The notes under the pieces are model-generated. The model saw nothing but the letters and a program-made list of their open reading frames with translations, ran no database searches and was not told where the DNA came from. DNA of 48,272 nt from Candidatus Hydrogenedentota bacterium (GTDB taxonomy: Bacteria > Hydrogenedentota > Hydrogenedentia > Hydrogenedentales > CAILVY01), in contig JAKQOG010000167.1 in the NCBI GenBank assembly GCA_029565395.1, positions 1-48,272 of the forward strand, written 5' to 3'. Below are positions 23,501-31,141 of the stretch, piece after piece (within the stretch, counting starts at the first letter, position 1; each line of letters begins with the position of its first letter). Both the position numbers and the translations under genes were made by a program.

Positions 23501-26047
23501 GGAAATCTTAAGCCAAGGATTTACGGAATGCGCATAGCGGGCGGGTCCACCGACATGGATGAGGACGGGTTGCCGAATGATTGGGAATTGGAGAATGAAC
23601 TGGATCCATTGGATGCCACGGGTGACAATGGGGCAAATGGCGATCCTGATGCGGACGGGTTGAATAATCAAATAGAGTATGGGATGAACACCAATCCGAT
23701 GGAGGCGGACAGCGATGGCGATGGTTTGCCGGATGGGCGGGAAGATCTGGATCATGATGGGGTGCAGGATGCTGGGGAGACGAGCCCTACAAAGAAGGAT
23801 AGCGATGGGGACGGCGCGGACGATGGCGCGGAATGGTTTTTAGGGACGGACGGGAATAATGCGGCGAAGGTTCCGAACACAGCGATTTTTCGACTGGAAT
23901 ATGGAATTTGGCGGGAAGGAGAGAGCGGCGAGGTGCGCGTCCATGTGTTTGTGCGGCAGGCGGGCGCCTATACGCTTGGATTAAATGGTTCAGGGGGTTC
24001 GGACTGGGAAGTGCCGGAGGGTTGGAGTGCGGAACTTAGGGATGGTTCCGCAACACGAAATCTTGATGCCGGTACCTATGTTTTTACGGTCGATGTTACG
24101 CCCCAGGCGCCAGTGACGCCCCACACGGATCATGGGCGGTTTGCATTCCGGTTGAGTCAGGGCGGGAGCATGATCGGAATGCTAACGGCAGTGCTGGTGG
24201 TGGATCGGCGCGAGACATTTACTGGAAGCATGACCCCCGATGCGTTGGCCGAGAAGTATGCGCCGGTGATCCGTTTGCACCGGGATGAATTCTACCGCGT
24301 GGACCCGGTGGAGTTTACCTTGAGTACGGCTACGCTTGAGCGTGGTAATACAGGTGCCTTGCAATCGAATCCGGCCGCCATTGATCTGTATGAATCCCCG
24401 CAAGCGGAGTCGCAGCTAAATCTTCCGGGAACAACGATAGGTGCGTTGCGTGACCTGTATCCTGATGAGTCGGCGGCGCCCAACCCCGTGGCGTATTACA
24501 CCATCACGCAATTGGGGGGGCGATCCGTGGAAGAGGAAGTGCCTGCGTCCCATGTGGCGATCCAATATTATGTTCATTTTTTTGTGGACGAGTGGTCGGT
24601 GACGATGCCGGGCGGTCACCGGCATGAAGGGGACTGGGAGATGGTGCAGATTTTATTGAGTAATGCTCTGGAGCCGTATCAAATGACCTTGACCCAGCAG
24701 TGGCAAATGGCGCGGGATGGTATTGCCTCGGGCGGAGCCAGCCGTGAGTGGGCAATGGTGGAGAAAATGGGTGGTACGCATCCTGTGGTGTATGCGGGGG
24801 GCGGTGGACATTCCTTGTATTTTGCACCCGGCGGAACGCAGTACTCGATGGGGCCGGAATCGCACGACGGCCTTGGGGAATGGATGGTTCCTTCGGTAGA
24901 GGGCGAATATTCGGTTTCCTCGGATTATCCGAAACGCAAGCCGCTCGTTTTGGAGTGGTTGCCCAGGTTGACGGAAGCAAACGCTCAGCCGTGGCTCTAT
25001 TTTGCGGGATTGTGGGGGCAGCGTAATTTCCCGCCAGGCGACTTGGATATTTCGACGGAAGGCACGCGTTCGGGACCGCTGGGGCCGATATTTATGGGAA
25101 CCACGGCGGACGCCTTGTCCGCCACGGGAGTACAAAGTGTGTGGACGGATCCGTATGCATGGGCAAAACGCATGGAGATGGAAACCGAACCTGAAACTTC
25201 TATTTTGGCGGGTATGCTTCCTTTGACGCTCCCGGGACGGACCGTGGCATTGATGGATGCGCGGGGCCGGGTATTTCGCAGCAGTGAAGCGCAGCAGACG
25301 GGAACATTTACCATCGAGGTTCCGTCCGGTAATTACGTTTTGTGCACAGTCTTGCGGGCGGACAACGGAAAGGAAACGTACACCGCCACGGCACGTTTCG
25401 ATGGGAATCTGCAAAATACATTGTTGTTCGATACGGTTCCCGCCGGTCAAACGCCAATGGGGACGTTTGAATATCAAGACGGGGTATTGCGCGGCAATGA
25501 GGTCTATGAATATACAGATTCGGACCGGGATGGCATTTCCAATGCCTTGGATGATGACCAGGATCATGACAGGATTATCAATTCAATGGATCCTGATGCG
25601 CTGGGCGATGGATGGCTGGATGAATACCAGATACAAGACCCGGATGGCGATGGAATCCCCAGTTATTACGATGATGACGATGATGGCGATGGAATTTTGG
25701 ATGGTGTGGATTCGGACAAAAACGGGAACAGCATTGAAGATATAAATGAACCCAAGGACTCGGATGGCGATGGATTCATCGATGCGGTAGACCTGGATTG
25801 GGATAACGACGGATTCACTAACGCGGAGGAAGCAACCGCGGGAACCGATCCCTATTTTTATTACGATACGCCAGAACACCGCGCCGGAGATTTGAATAAT
25901 GACGGGCAGGTGACCTCAAGTGAAGCACTGGAAGTGCGCGATATGACACTCCTCCGCAGGAACTATGACGAAACCGTGGATTTTGACCGCGACGGCTCTA
26001 TTGGTGCATTGGATCTGCAGCGGGTGATTAATATTCTGTTGGAATGA
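20561..26047 (+). CDS. Giant secreted protein with BACON-like, TSP3, Vps62-like and type I dockerin modules
   Basis: I place the start at TTG 20561: AAAAAGGA ends 7 nt upstream and the product then begins with a clean signal peptide (KTIFNKYGGFGLFLYILGVV). The open frame itself extends to 20489. About 1828 residues. After unknown beta repeats come Asp-rich thrombospondin-3-like calcium repeats (DTDGDGLTDVEEHELGTDP) near 370. Two BACON/Ig-like repeats (EWLEITPDSG and EWLTVTPDSG) follow near 450 and 550, then a beta-propeller-like region at about 620-1000 and more TSP3 repeats near 1000-1110. A Vps62-like domain with RHEGDWEMVQILLS lies near 1350. After further TSP3 repeats the protein ends with a classical dockerin (DLNNDGQVTSSEA...DFDRDGSIGALD). 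It is probably secreted; the function is unknown. Its stop abuts the convergent gspA-like gene. Confidence 0.9.
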   Translation: MKTIFNKYGGFGLFLYILGVVFQAQGAAYDNGALDGTFYVHDLFALLDGSGHTARGVRMFNGKGGVTALTTYASVTPLTYEVSASGAFRMYKTGFDAGLAGSVMFAGGGAAFSPYYEEDIHPMIEEGCAALQLSVKQGSGYRNDDFMGSYSYHALVCHGERWWTMFGAADADGEGRVLLLRIGTPILGYSYQVAGSGQTDINEDGSTYATLTADGDVLFRTLSYGMQEDPMYTSGYEGLAVCVRRDKSTAGFSLGDFRGTYRVHELRIGSDGANTASFGQITAGGNGAFFGSLGGEGYEDKIDLEKSGVFHLEDDSGPVGTIGAGGDFAVLTLEDGVMTGTSGSAWMQLWVRTAGGGGTDVDTDGDGLTDVEEHELGTDPEDPDSDDDGLLDGDDDNPLTADNVFTATLNQEEITISEGDSPPEGIELTLESGDFPFFEWSIESDSEWLEITPDSGDGDAVVAVEIDTASLTAENSPYVGTLVISAPSMKPAPPVAVTVFVLPKPIDIELSENPMTFWAVEGALGPASKSVALSSPDSESFAFEATPKAEWLTVTPDSGTGPRTVSIGVDIMGLNSTGSPYQGRVEFVADVPGSPVTSLTVNLTVLPPRNPGVAFILESSGAAQSEPSVGYSSLCQVYVAAWASNDNVHAAVFDPYGGPLMETTQLSITVQGVAGEPSVAVDDTTGTAWVIWEQRSYAGGVAFIQARRINLQTLVMSTVFGLAGGEGSLGNVSVAYNAARHEMALLHTIQGADTSAVRLLRVDTSTQDPVGNTYVSDTERDGVDPYLVFNPTDGEYLAVWSDRYENTTGQLEARVYAQRISGSTGHSVAERLALEDPAASSPRYESAPKAVYVENTREYAVTWRSAAVPTGSSYTLRMARFAASADAVPDGAVYPNLRWSTVVTGVPASIHALGYALGSEQVLSIWPVSGTKETLSMRRIISGGYFLGSSSAFPLQEAPQKAPDVVYNAQANEFFAVWQEGNLKPRIYGMRIAGGSTDMDEDGLPNDWELENELDPLDATGDNGANGDPDADGLNNQIEYGMNTNPMEADSDGDGLPDGREDLDHDGVQDAGETSPTKKDSDGDGADDGAEWFLGTDGNNAAKVPNTAIFRLEYGIWREGESGEVRVHVFVRQAGAYTLGLNGSGGSDWEVPEGWSAELRDGSATRNLDAGTYVFTVDVTPQAPVTPHTDHGRFAFRLSQGGSMIGMLTAVLVVDRRETFTGSMTPDALAEKYAPVIRLHRDEFYRVDPVEFTLSTATLERGNTGALQSNPAAIDLYESPQAESQLNLPGTTIGALRDLYPDESAAPNPVAYYTITQLGGRSVEEEVPASHVAIQYYVHFFVDEWSVTMPGGHRHEGDWEMVQILLSNALEPYQMTLTQQWQMARDGIASGGASREWAMVEKMGGTHPVVYAGGGGHSLYFAPGGTQYSMGPESHDGLGEWMVPSVEGEYSVSSDYPKRKPLVLEWLPRLTEANAQPWLYFAGLWGQRNFPPGDLDISTEGTRSGPLGPIFMGTTADALSATGVQSVWTDPYAWAKRMEMETEPETSILAGMLPLTLPGRTVALMDARGRVFRSSEAQQTGTFTIEVPSGNYVLCTVLRADNGKETYTATARFDGNLQNTLLFDTVPAGQTPMGTFEYQDGVLRGNEVYEYTDSDRDGISNALDDDQDHDRIINSMDPDALGDGWLDEYQIQDPDGDGIPSYYDDDDDGDGILDGVDSDKNGNSIEDINEPKDSDGDGFIDAVDLDWDNDGFTNAEEATAGTDPYFYYDTPEHRAGDLNNDGQVTSSEALEVRDMTLLRRNYDETVDFDRDGSIGALDLQRVINILLE

Positions 26048-28177
26048 TTATTCGTGGGGTACGAGTGGCGGGCTGCCGGGAGCGGGAGGAGTGCTTTCTT
26101 TAAGGGTGTCGATATTGGCAGGGGGAAGAGTGTTGGGAGTGGGTTCAGGTTGGGGTAAATCCTGCACTTTTACTTGAGGAACCATGCCTTCCAAGGCATT
26201 GGGTGGAAGCGGCGCTGGCTCAGGGGCGGTGCTCAAAGAGGGTTGAGGGTTTTCTGCTGGTTTTTCCACAGGCGGCGCGGCAGGTGCAGGTGCGGTGGGA
26301 GGCGGAGATACTGGTGCAGACTCGGCGGTGGCTGGTTTGGCGGCTGCTTCTTTTTTATCCACGGTGGGCGGAACGGCCTCGGCGAGGGCTTGCACCTGAG
26401 GTTTTTTTCCCGTCAGCGACGGAGTATCTTTGTCGCCGAGCCAACTGCTAAGAACCATGCGGACCTGTTTGCCCGCGATGCCATCCACGGACAATCCTGT
26501 CTCTGCTTGGAGCCGGGAAACGGCGCTGGTGGTTTTCTTGTCAAAAATATCGTTGGTGTTGTCAGGGGTGATGCGCCCGATGCGGCGTAATTGCTCTTTC
26601 ATCACAGCCACGGGCTTTCCGGATTGTCCGGCGAACAGCGTTTGGGTATTGGGCGCCGGGTCGCGCCACAATACGACGGCTTCGCCGGTGTAATGGTCGC
26701 GAAAAGCTTCACGGGTGACTTCCATGGTCTGACCGGTTTCGGCGGTGAGGGTGCATCGGGTGGCGGTGACATTCATAAGGCCGAGCCACATGGCCTTATC
26801 CGCTGCGCGCATCCGTACGAAGGCGGGCAGGTCAATAGCGGAAAGCTGTTCAAGTGCGGGAATCAGCGATTCGGCGGCGAGGCCGTTTTGTTGGGCGAAG
26901 GCCACAAGGCTGTCGGGATTGTCATTCGCAGGAAGCCCGCCCACCATGGCCATATTCCAGGCATGCATCAATGCTGCGGCAGCCCCTTGCAGGGAAACCT
27001 GGGGATCAAGTGAAGCAAGCCGCAAGGCGAGATTTTCACCCGTGGATTCTTCTCCGCTTTTTTCCGGTGCCATGAGGCGCTGCAAAATCTTCCGTGCCGC
27101 GTCGGAATTAACCAGCACGTCGGCTACCTGTTTTTCCAGACCCTGCGTGTTCTGAACAGTGGCATTGACGGCTGTTGGGGCGGAAGGCGCGGGTGCAGCG
27201 GGTGTTTCACCCGTTAGAAACGCATTGAAGATGCCCAATTCGCGCGCCGCCTCTTCCATAGGGGTTGCAAAGAAACGCACAATTACGATAACAAGAATCG
27301 CCGCGACCACAAGGGCGGGACTGGGTATCCAGCGGCGCACTGCCTGGCGAAAGCGTTTCCGCTGCCCGATTTTCTCCCCGCGCACTTCTTTGGCCGCCAG
27401 GCGGACAATCCCCGCCGTGATGGCATGGACTTCTTTGGTATAGCCGATGAGCAAGGCTCGGTCGCATACGGCATTAATGAGCCGGGGCGTGCCTTTGGAA
27501 AAACGGAATATCGCACGGATCGCGGAGCGGGAAAACTGTACTTTCCGGCTTCCTCCCGCTATATGCAACCGATAGGCAATATATTGCAGGGTCTCTTTCT
27601 CATTCAGCGGTTTGAGGTGGTATCGGGCGGTTATGCGCTGGTTGAGCTGGCGCAACTCCTGTAAGGCGAGTTTTTCAGCGAGTTCTGGCTGGCCGATCAG
27701 GATGATTTGAAGCAGTTTTTCAGATTCGGTCTCCAGGTTGGACAGCAACCGGATTTGCTCCAAGACTTGGGGAGTCAGGTTTTGTGCCTCATCGATAACC
27801 AAAACGCAGTTATGCCCCTGCCGGGCTGCTTCCAGAAGGTGCACGTTAAGCTGCTCAGTGAGTTCGAGCACGGTGGTCGCATTGGTCGACATCCCGAACT
27901 CGCTGCAAATCTTTTGAAGGAGTTCCACGGGATTCAAAGCGGGATTGAAAATGAAGGCCAGTTCCGTATCCGGGTCGAGTTGATTGAGGAGGTTGCGGCA
28001 GATGGTGGTTTTCCCAGTGCCGATTTCCCCCGTTATCATGACAAATCCGCTGCGGTTTTTAATGCCATACAGCAGATGCCCACGCGCTTCATTGTGTTTT
28101 TCGCTCAGGTAGAGATATTTGGGGTCGGGCGTGAGATTGAACGGCCGTTCTTTCAGCCCATAAAACGTCTCGTACAT
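26048..28177 (-). CDS. GspA/ExeA-like AAA ATPase with peptidoglycan-binding domain
   Basis: 709 residues. The N-terminus MYETFYGLKERPFNLTPDP is the family signature. Walker A GEIGTGKT lies at 50-57 and Walker B VLVIDEAQNL near 128, with RQLNQRITARYHL near 185. A transmembrane segment (LVVAAILVIVIVRFF) is near 290. A peptidoglycan_binding_1 domain (TSAVSRLQAETGLSVDGIAG) lies near 560, and the C-terminus is Pro/Ala-rich. In Aeromonas, ExeA with ExeB helps assemble the type II secretin across peptidoglycan. No other secretion genes are nearby. Its stop codon starts at the base after the stop of the convergent exoprotein, with no spacer between them. Confidence 0.92.
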   Translation of the reverse strand: MYETFYGLKERPFNLTPDPKYLYLSEKHNEARGHLLYGIKNRSGFVMITGEIGTGKTTICRNLLNQLDPDTELAFIFNPALNPVELLQKICSEFGMSTNATTVLELTEQLNVHLLEAARQGHNCVLVIDEAQNLTPQVLEQIRLLSNLETESEKLLQIILIGQPELAEKLALQELRQLNQRITARYHLKPLNEKETLQYIAYRLHIAGGSRKVQFSRSAIRAIFRFSKGTPRLINAVCDRALLIGYTKEVHAITAGIVRLAAKEVRGEKIGQRKRFRQAVRRWIPSPALVVAAILVIVIVRFFATPMEEAARELGIFNAFLTGETPAAPAPSAPTAVNATVQNTQGLEKQVADVLVNSDAARKILQRLMAPEKSGEESTGENLALRLASLDPQVSLQGAAAALMHAWNMAMVGGLPANDNPDSLVAFAQQNGLAAESLIPALEQLSAIDLPAFVRMRAADKAMWLGLMNVTATRCTLTAETGQTMEVTREAFRDHYTGEAVVLWRDPAPNTQTLFAGQSGKPVAVMKEQLRRIGRITPDNTNDIFDKKTTSAVSRLQAETGLSVDGIAGKQVRMVLSSWLGDKDTPSLTGKKPQVQALAEAVPPTVDKKEAAAKPATAESAPVSPPPTAPAPAAPPVEKPAENPQPSLSTAPEPAPLPPNALEGMVPQVKVQDLPQPEPTPNTLPPANIDTLKESTPPAPGSPPLVPHE

Positions 28178-28243
28178 GAGGCCCTCGCTCCAGTTAATTG
28201 TTGACTAAATAGCTTAGCACGCAACGCGCCAGGAGTCAATCCA

Positions 28244-28266
28244 ACGCAATCCGCTTCGGATTGCGT
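28244..28266 (-). terminator. Hairpin downstream of the DUF4143 ATPase gene
   Basis: A perfect 10-bp stem ACGCAATCCG / CGGATTGCGT with a CTT loop lies 25 bp past the minus-strand stop. A T-run is lacking, so intrinsic termination is uncertain. The rest of 28178-28290 shows no gene. Confidence 0.5.
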
Positions 28267-28290
28267 CCCGCCGAAAGCTCCCGCAATTCG

Positions 28291-29430
28291 TCAGGCATAC
28301 TGCCAGGTGTCTTTCACTGCGGCAAGAGGCAATGCGCTAATGTGAGATGCCAAGGAATAGGTTCGATCACCGGGATACACTATCCAGAGATGGGTGAGGT
28401 CAAGGTCGTTCATAGCACTACTCATGGAAGGTGTAAGGCGTGGAGAGTTGGCATATTTGCACTCGATGGCCCAGTTTTTCCCATGGTCCTGCCAAAACAG
28501 GTCCACTTCAGCCCCGGAATGGGTCGCCCAAAAGGCAAGTTCTTCATTGCGTTTACCGAGGGCGCGTGCGGCGGTTTCCAAAGCGAATCCTTCCCAAGAC
28601 GCACCGAGCTTGTTATGGGAGGCAAGATCTGCGAAGGAACGGATCGACAACAAGGTATGCAATAAGCCCGAGTCGCGAATATAGAGCTTCGGCCGTTTAA
28701 CCAGCCGTTTTCCCAGGTTGACATGCCACGGTTGTAACAAACGAACCATAAACGTTCCTTCGAGGATATCAAGATAGCGGCGAACTGTCATATCCGACAC
28801 ACCGAAAGAACGGGCAAATTCGGAATAGTTGATGATCTGTCCATGGTAATGGCAGAGCATAGTCCAAAAGCGGCGCAGTGTTGCGGCGGGGATGTTAATG
28901 CCCAATTGGGGAATGTCGCGTTCCAGAAAGGTTGCGACATAGTGTTCGCGCCATTGGCGGCTTGACGCATCGGTGCGGGCGATGTAGGAGGGAGGCAAAC
29001 CACCACGCAACCACAGGGTGCGCCACTGTTCCGCGCTGATATCGTTCAATCGGAATCCAGCAAGTTCATGATAGGCGATGCGTCCTGCCAGCGACTCCGC
29101 TGACTGACGAATTAGATCGCGGGATGCACTCCCCAGAATCAAATAGCGCTGTTTTTTGTGTGTATCCACCAAGTGGCGAATTAACGGGAAAAGATTAGGG
29201 GCGCGCTGAATTTCATCAATGACAATCAACCCAGAAAGTGGTTCCAAAGCCAGTTGAGGTTCCGCCAGCATAGCCGCATCCCGTGGATTCTCAAGATCAA
29301 AGAAATGATCCGCAGAAAACGTGCGCGCCAATGTTGTTTTGCCCGACTGACGTGGTCCGAGAATGGCCGTTACTGGGAAAACCGACATCAATTCTGTGAG
29401 TTGTGCCTGATCTGTTTTTCTGTCTATCAT
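28291..29430 (-). CDS. ATP-binding protein of the AAA/DUF4143 family
   Basis: 379 residues. The N-terminal AAA domain has Walker A GPRQSGKTT at 25-33, Walker B LIVIDEIQRAPNLFPLI near 70, and sensor-like LILGSASRDL near 95. The C-terminal DUF4143 half contains WAIECKYANSPRLTP near 335, a PD-(D/E)xK-like ECK segment, and ADLASHNKLGASWEGF near 260. These ATPases are common and often mobile; their roles are unclear. It is preceded by a perfect AT-rich inverted repeat that may be its own operator. Confidence 0.92.
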   Translation of the reverse strand: MIDRKTDQAQLTELMSVFPVTAILGPRQSGKTTLARTFSADHFFDLENPRDAAMLAEPQLALEPLSGLIVIDEIQRAPNLFPLIRHLVDTHKKQRYLILGSASRDLIRQSAESLAGRIAYHELAGFRLNDISAEQWRTLWLRGGLPPSYIARTDASSRQWREHYVATFLERDIPQLGINIPAATLRRFWTMLCHYHGQIINYSEFARSFGVSDMTVRRYLDILEGTFMVRLLQPWHVNLGKRLVKRPKLYIRDSGLLHTLLSIRSFADLASHNKLGASWEGFALETAARALGKRNEELAFWATHSGAEVDLFWQDHGKNWAIECKYANSPRLTPSMSSAMNDLDLTHLWIVYPGDRTYSLASHISALPLAAVKDTWQYA

Positions 29431-29444
29431 GACTCAATATTATC

Positions 29445-29495
29445 AAAAATACATTGAAATTTCAACATAAAACTATGAAATTTCAATGTATTTTT
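29445..29495. promoter_or_regulatory. Perfect 20-bp inverted repeat upstream of the DUF4143 gene
   Basis: Arms 29445-29464 and 29476-29495 match perfectly around an 11-bp spacer. Each arm contains the smaller palindrome TGAAATTTCA. The left arm begins 15 bp before the ATG of the minus-strand gene, so it could be an operator, a leader hairpin or a short mobile-element footprint. The remaining divergent region to 29681 shows nothing clear. Confidence 0.7.
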
Positions 29496-29681
29496 GTAAT
29501 CTAAATACTCCTATATCATTGATTTATAATGACTTATGGTTTTATTGGCAATTGATCTTGTATATTTCACAATAATTGCACTGTACCAACAAATAGAAGT
29601 TGAAAGAATCAGCACATTGACCTTGACCGGATGATAGCGGTACTCTACCTTAATACTCGCCACCCCACTCAGGAATTCTTC

Positions 29682-31046
29682 ATGCAAAACAGAACATATG
29701 AACTCGGTCACGAACCGATCGGCCGGCTGTTGTTTAAATATTCTCTGCCATCCATCATCGCCATGATGGTCAGTTCGACCTATAATCTGGTGGATGCGAT
29801 TTTTGTGGGGCAGGGAGCGGGAACACTGGCATTGGCGGGGCTTGCCGTGGCGTTTCCCATCCAGATGTTTGTGCTGGCCATAGCGCAGGTGGTGGGAATT
29901 GGTTCGTCGTCCATTATTTCGCGAAGTCTTGGGGCGGGGGATCACCGGCGTGCGGAGCGGATGGCGGGAACCTCGTTCAGCGTGGTTACGGTGTTGAGCA
30001 TTCTTCTGGCGATAATCGGATTAGTGTTCCTGCATCCGTTATTGAAGATTTTTGGCGCGACCGAGAATGTTCTTCCTTACGGGGCGCAGTTTTTGTCTGT
30101 AATCATGGGTGGATGTTTTTTCTTCGCGTTCGCCATATCAACAAACAGCATTGTGCGGGCGGAAGGCAATGCGCGGCTGGCGATGAGCAGCATGTTGATA
30201 GGAGCGATTACCAACATCGTTTTGGATCCAATCTTTATTTTCGGCCTGAAAATGGGGATTCGCGGGGCGGCGGTGGCGACGGTGCTGGCGAATGTCTGTT
30301 CGACGCTATTTCTGGTGCGGTATTATCTCAGCGGGAAAAGCATGCTGAAGATCCGGTGGGCCGATTTGATGCCGGATATCTCATTATTGCCGGAAATGTT
30401 CAGCGTGGGGATGTCATCGTTTACACGGGTGGCGGCGGGCAGTATTTTGGCGATCATCATGAACAACTCGATTGCCTATTACGGATCTGACCTGCACTTG
30501 GCCATTCTGGGCATTATCAACCGCATAATGATCTTTTTCATGATGCCGATGTTTGGATTGATCCAGGGGTTGCAGCCGATTGTGGGATTTAATTACGGAG
30601 CAAGGAACATTGTCCGGGTAAAGGAAGCCATTCGCCGGGCCAGTGTCACGGCCACTATATTTTCCTCGGTGGCATTTATTATCGTGATGTCCGTTCCACG
30701 GCTGGTATTTCATATATTCAACAGCGATCCCGAACTCGTCCGGCAAGGGGCTGATATCATCCGGGTAACCATCCTCTGGTTACCGTTTGTCGGGTTTCAG
30801 ATTGTGGGGGCGAGCTTGTTTCAGGCATTGGGGCGCGCCTGGCCGGCATTGTTTCTCTCAATGACCCGGCAAGTATTGTTCCTCGCGCCGCTAATCCTAA
30901 CATTGCCGCTGGTGCTGGGGCTCTGGGGAATCTGGGTTTCAATTCCCATCGCGGATGGACTATCGACCGGCGTCACCGCCTTGTGGGTGATGTACGAAAT
31001 GCGGCGGCTGAGTGGCCTCTCTTCCGTTGATGTGCCGGGAATCTAA
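29682..31046 (+). CDS. MATE family efflux transporter
   Basis: 454 residues from the ATG at 29682, which has AGGA 7 nt upstream; a start at 29631 adds an unlikely 17 residues. The protein is highly hydrophobic with about 12 membrane segments in two halves. The N-terminal ELGHEPIGRLLFKYSLPSI and the NLVDAIFVGQGAGTLALAG segment are typical of MATE proteins. Such pumps export drugs or metabolites using Na+ or H+ gradients. The substrate is unknown. It precedes the GlpA-like module by about 95 bp on the same strand but is probably a separate unit. Confidence 0.93.
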   Translation: MQNRTYELGHEPIGRLLFKYSLPSIIAMMVSSTYNLVDAIFVGQGAGTLALAGLAVAFPIQMFVLAIAQVVGIGSSSIISRSLGAGDHRRAERMAGTSFSVVTVLSILLAIIGLVFLHPLLKIFGATENVLPYGAQFLSVIMGGCFFFAFAISTNSIVRAEGNARLAMSSMLIGAITNIVLDPIFIFGLKMGIRGAAVATVLANVCSTLFLVRYYLSGKSMLKIRWADLMPDISLLPEMFSVGMSSFTRVAAGSILAIIMNNSIAYYGSDLHLAILGIINRIMIFFMMPMFGLIQGLQPIVGFNYGARNIVRVKEAIRRASVTATIFSSVAFIIVMSVPRLVFHIFNSDPELVRQGADIIRVTILWLPFVGFQIVGASLFQALGRAWPALFLSMTRQVLFLAPLILTLPLVLGLWGIWVSIPIADGLSTGVTALWVMYEMRRLSGLSSVDVPGI

Positions 31047-31141
31047 TGCATTTTATCCGTGGACAAATTGACATTCCGCACCGCGGGGGTCTAAAATCGG
31101 CTTTTTATTGAATTTGGCAGCAGTGGAGCAGGTAGTTCTTC

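Noticed and set aside
24653..25567. Second long minus-strand frame (304 codons)
   Set aside because: Also a shadow within the exoprotein gene, with no family features.
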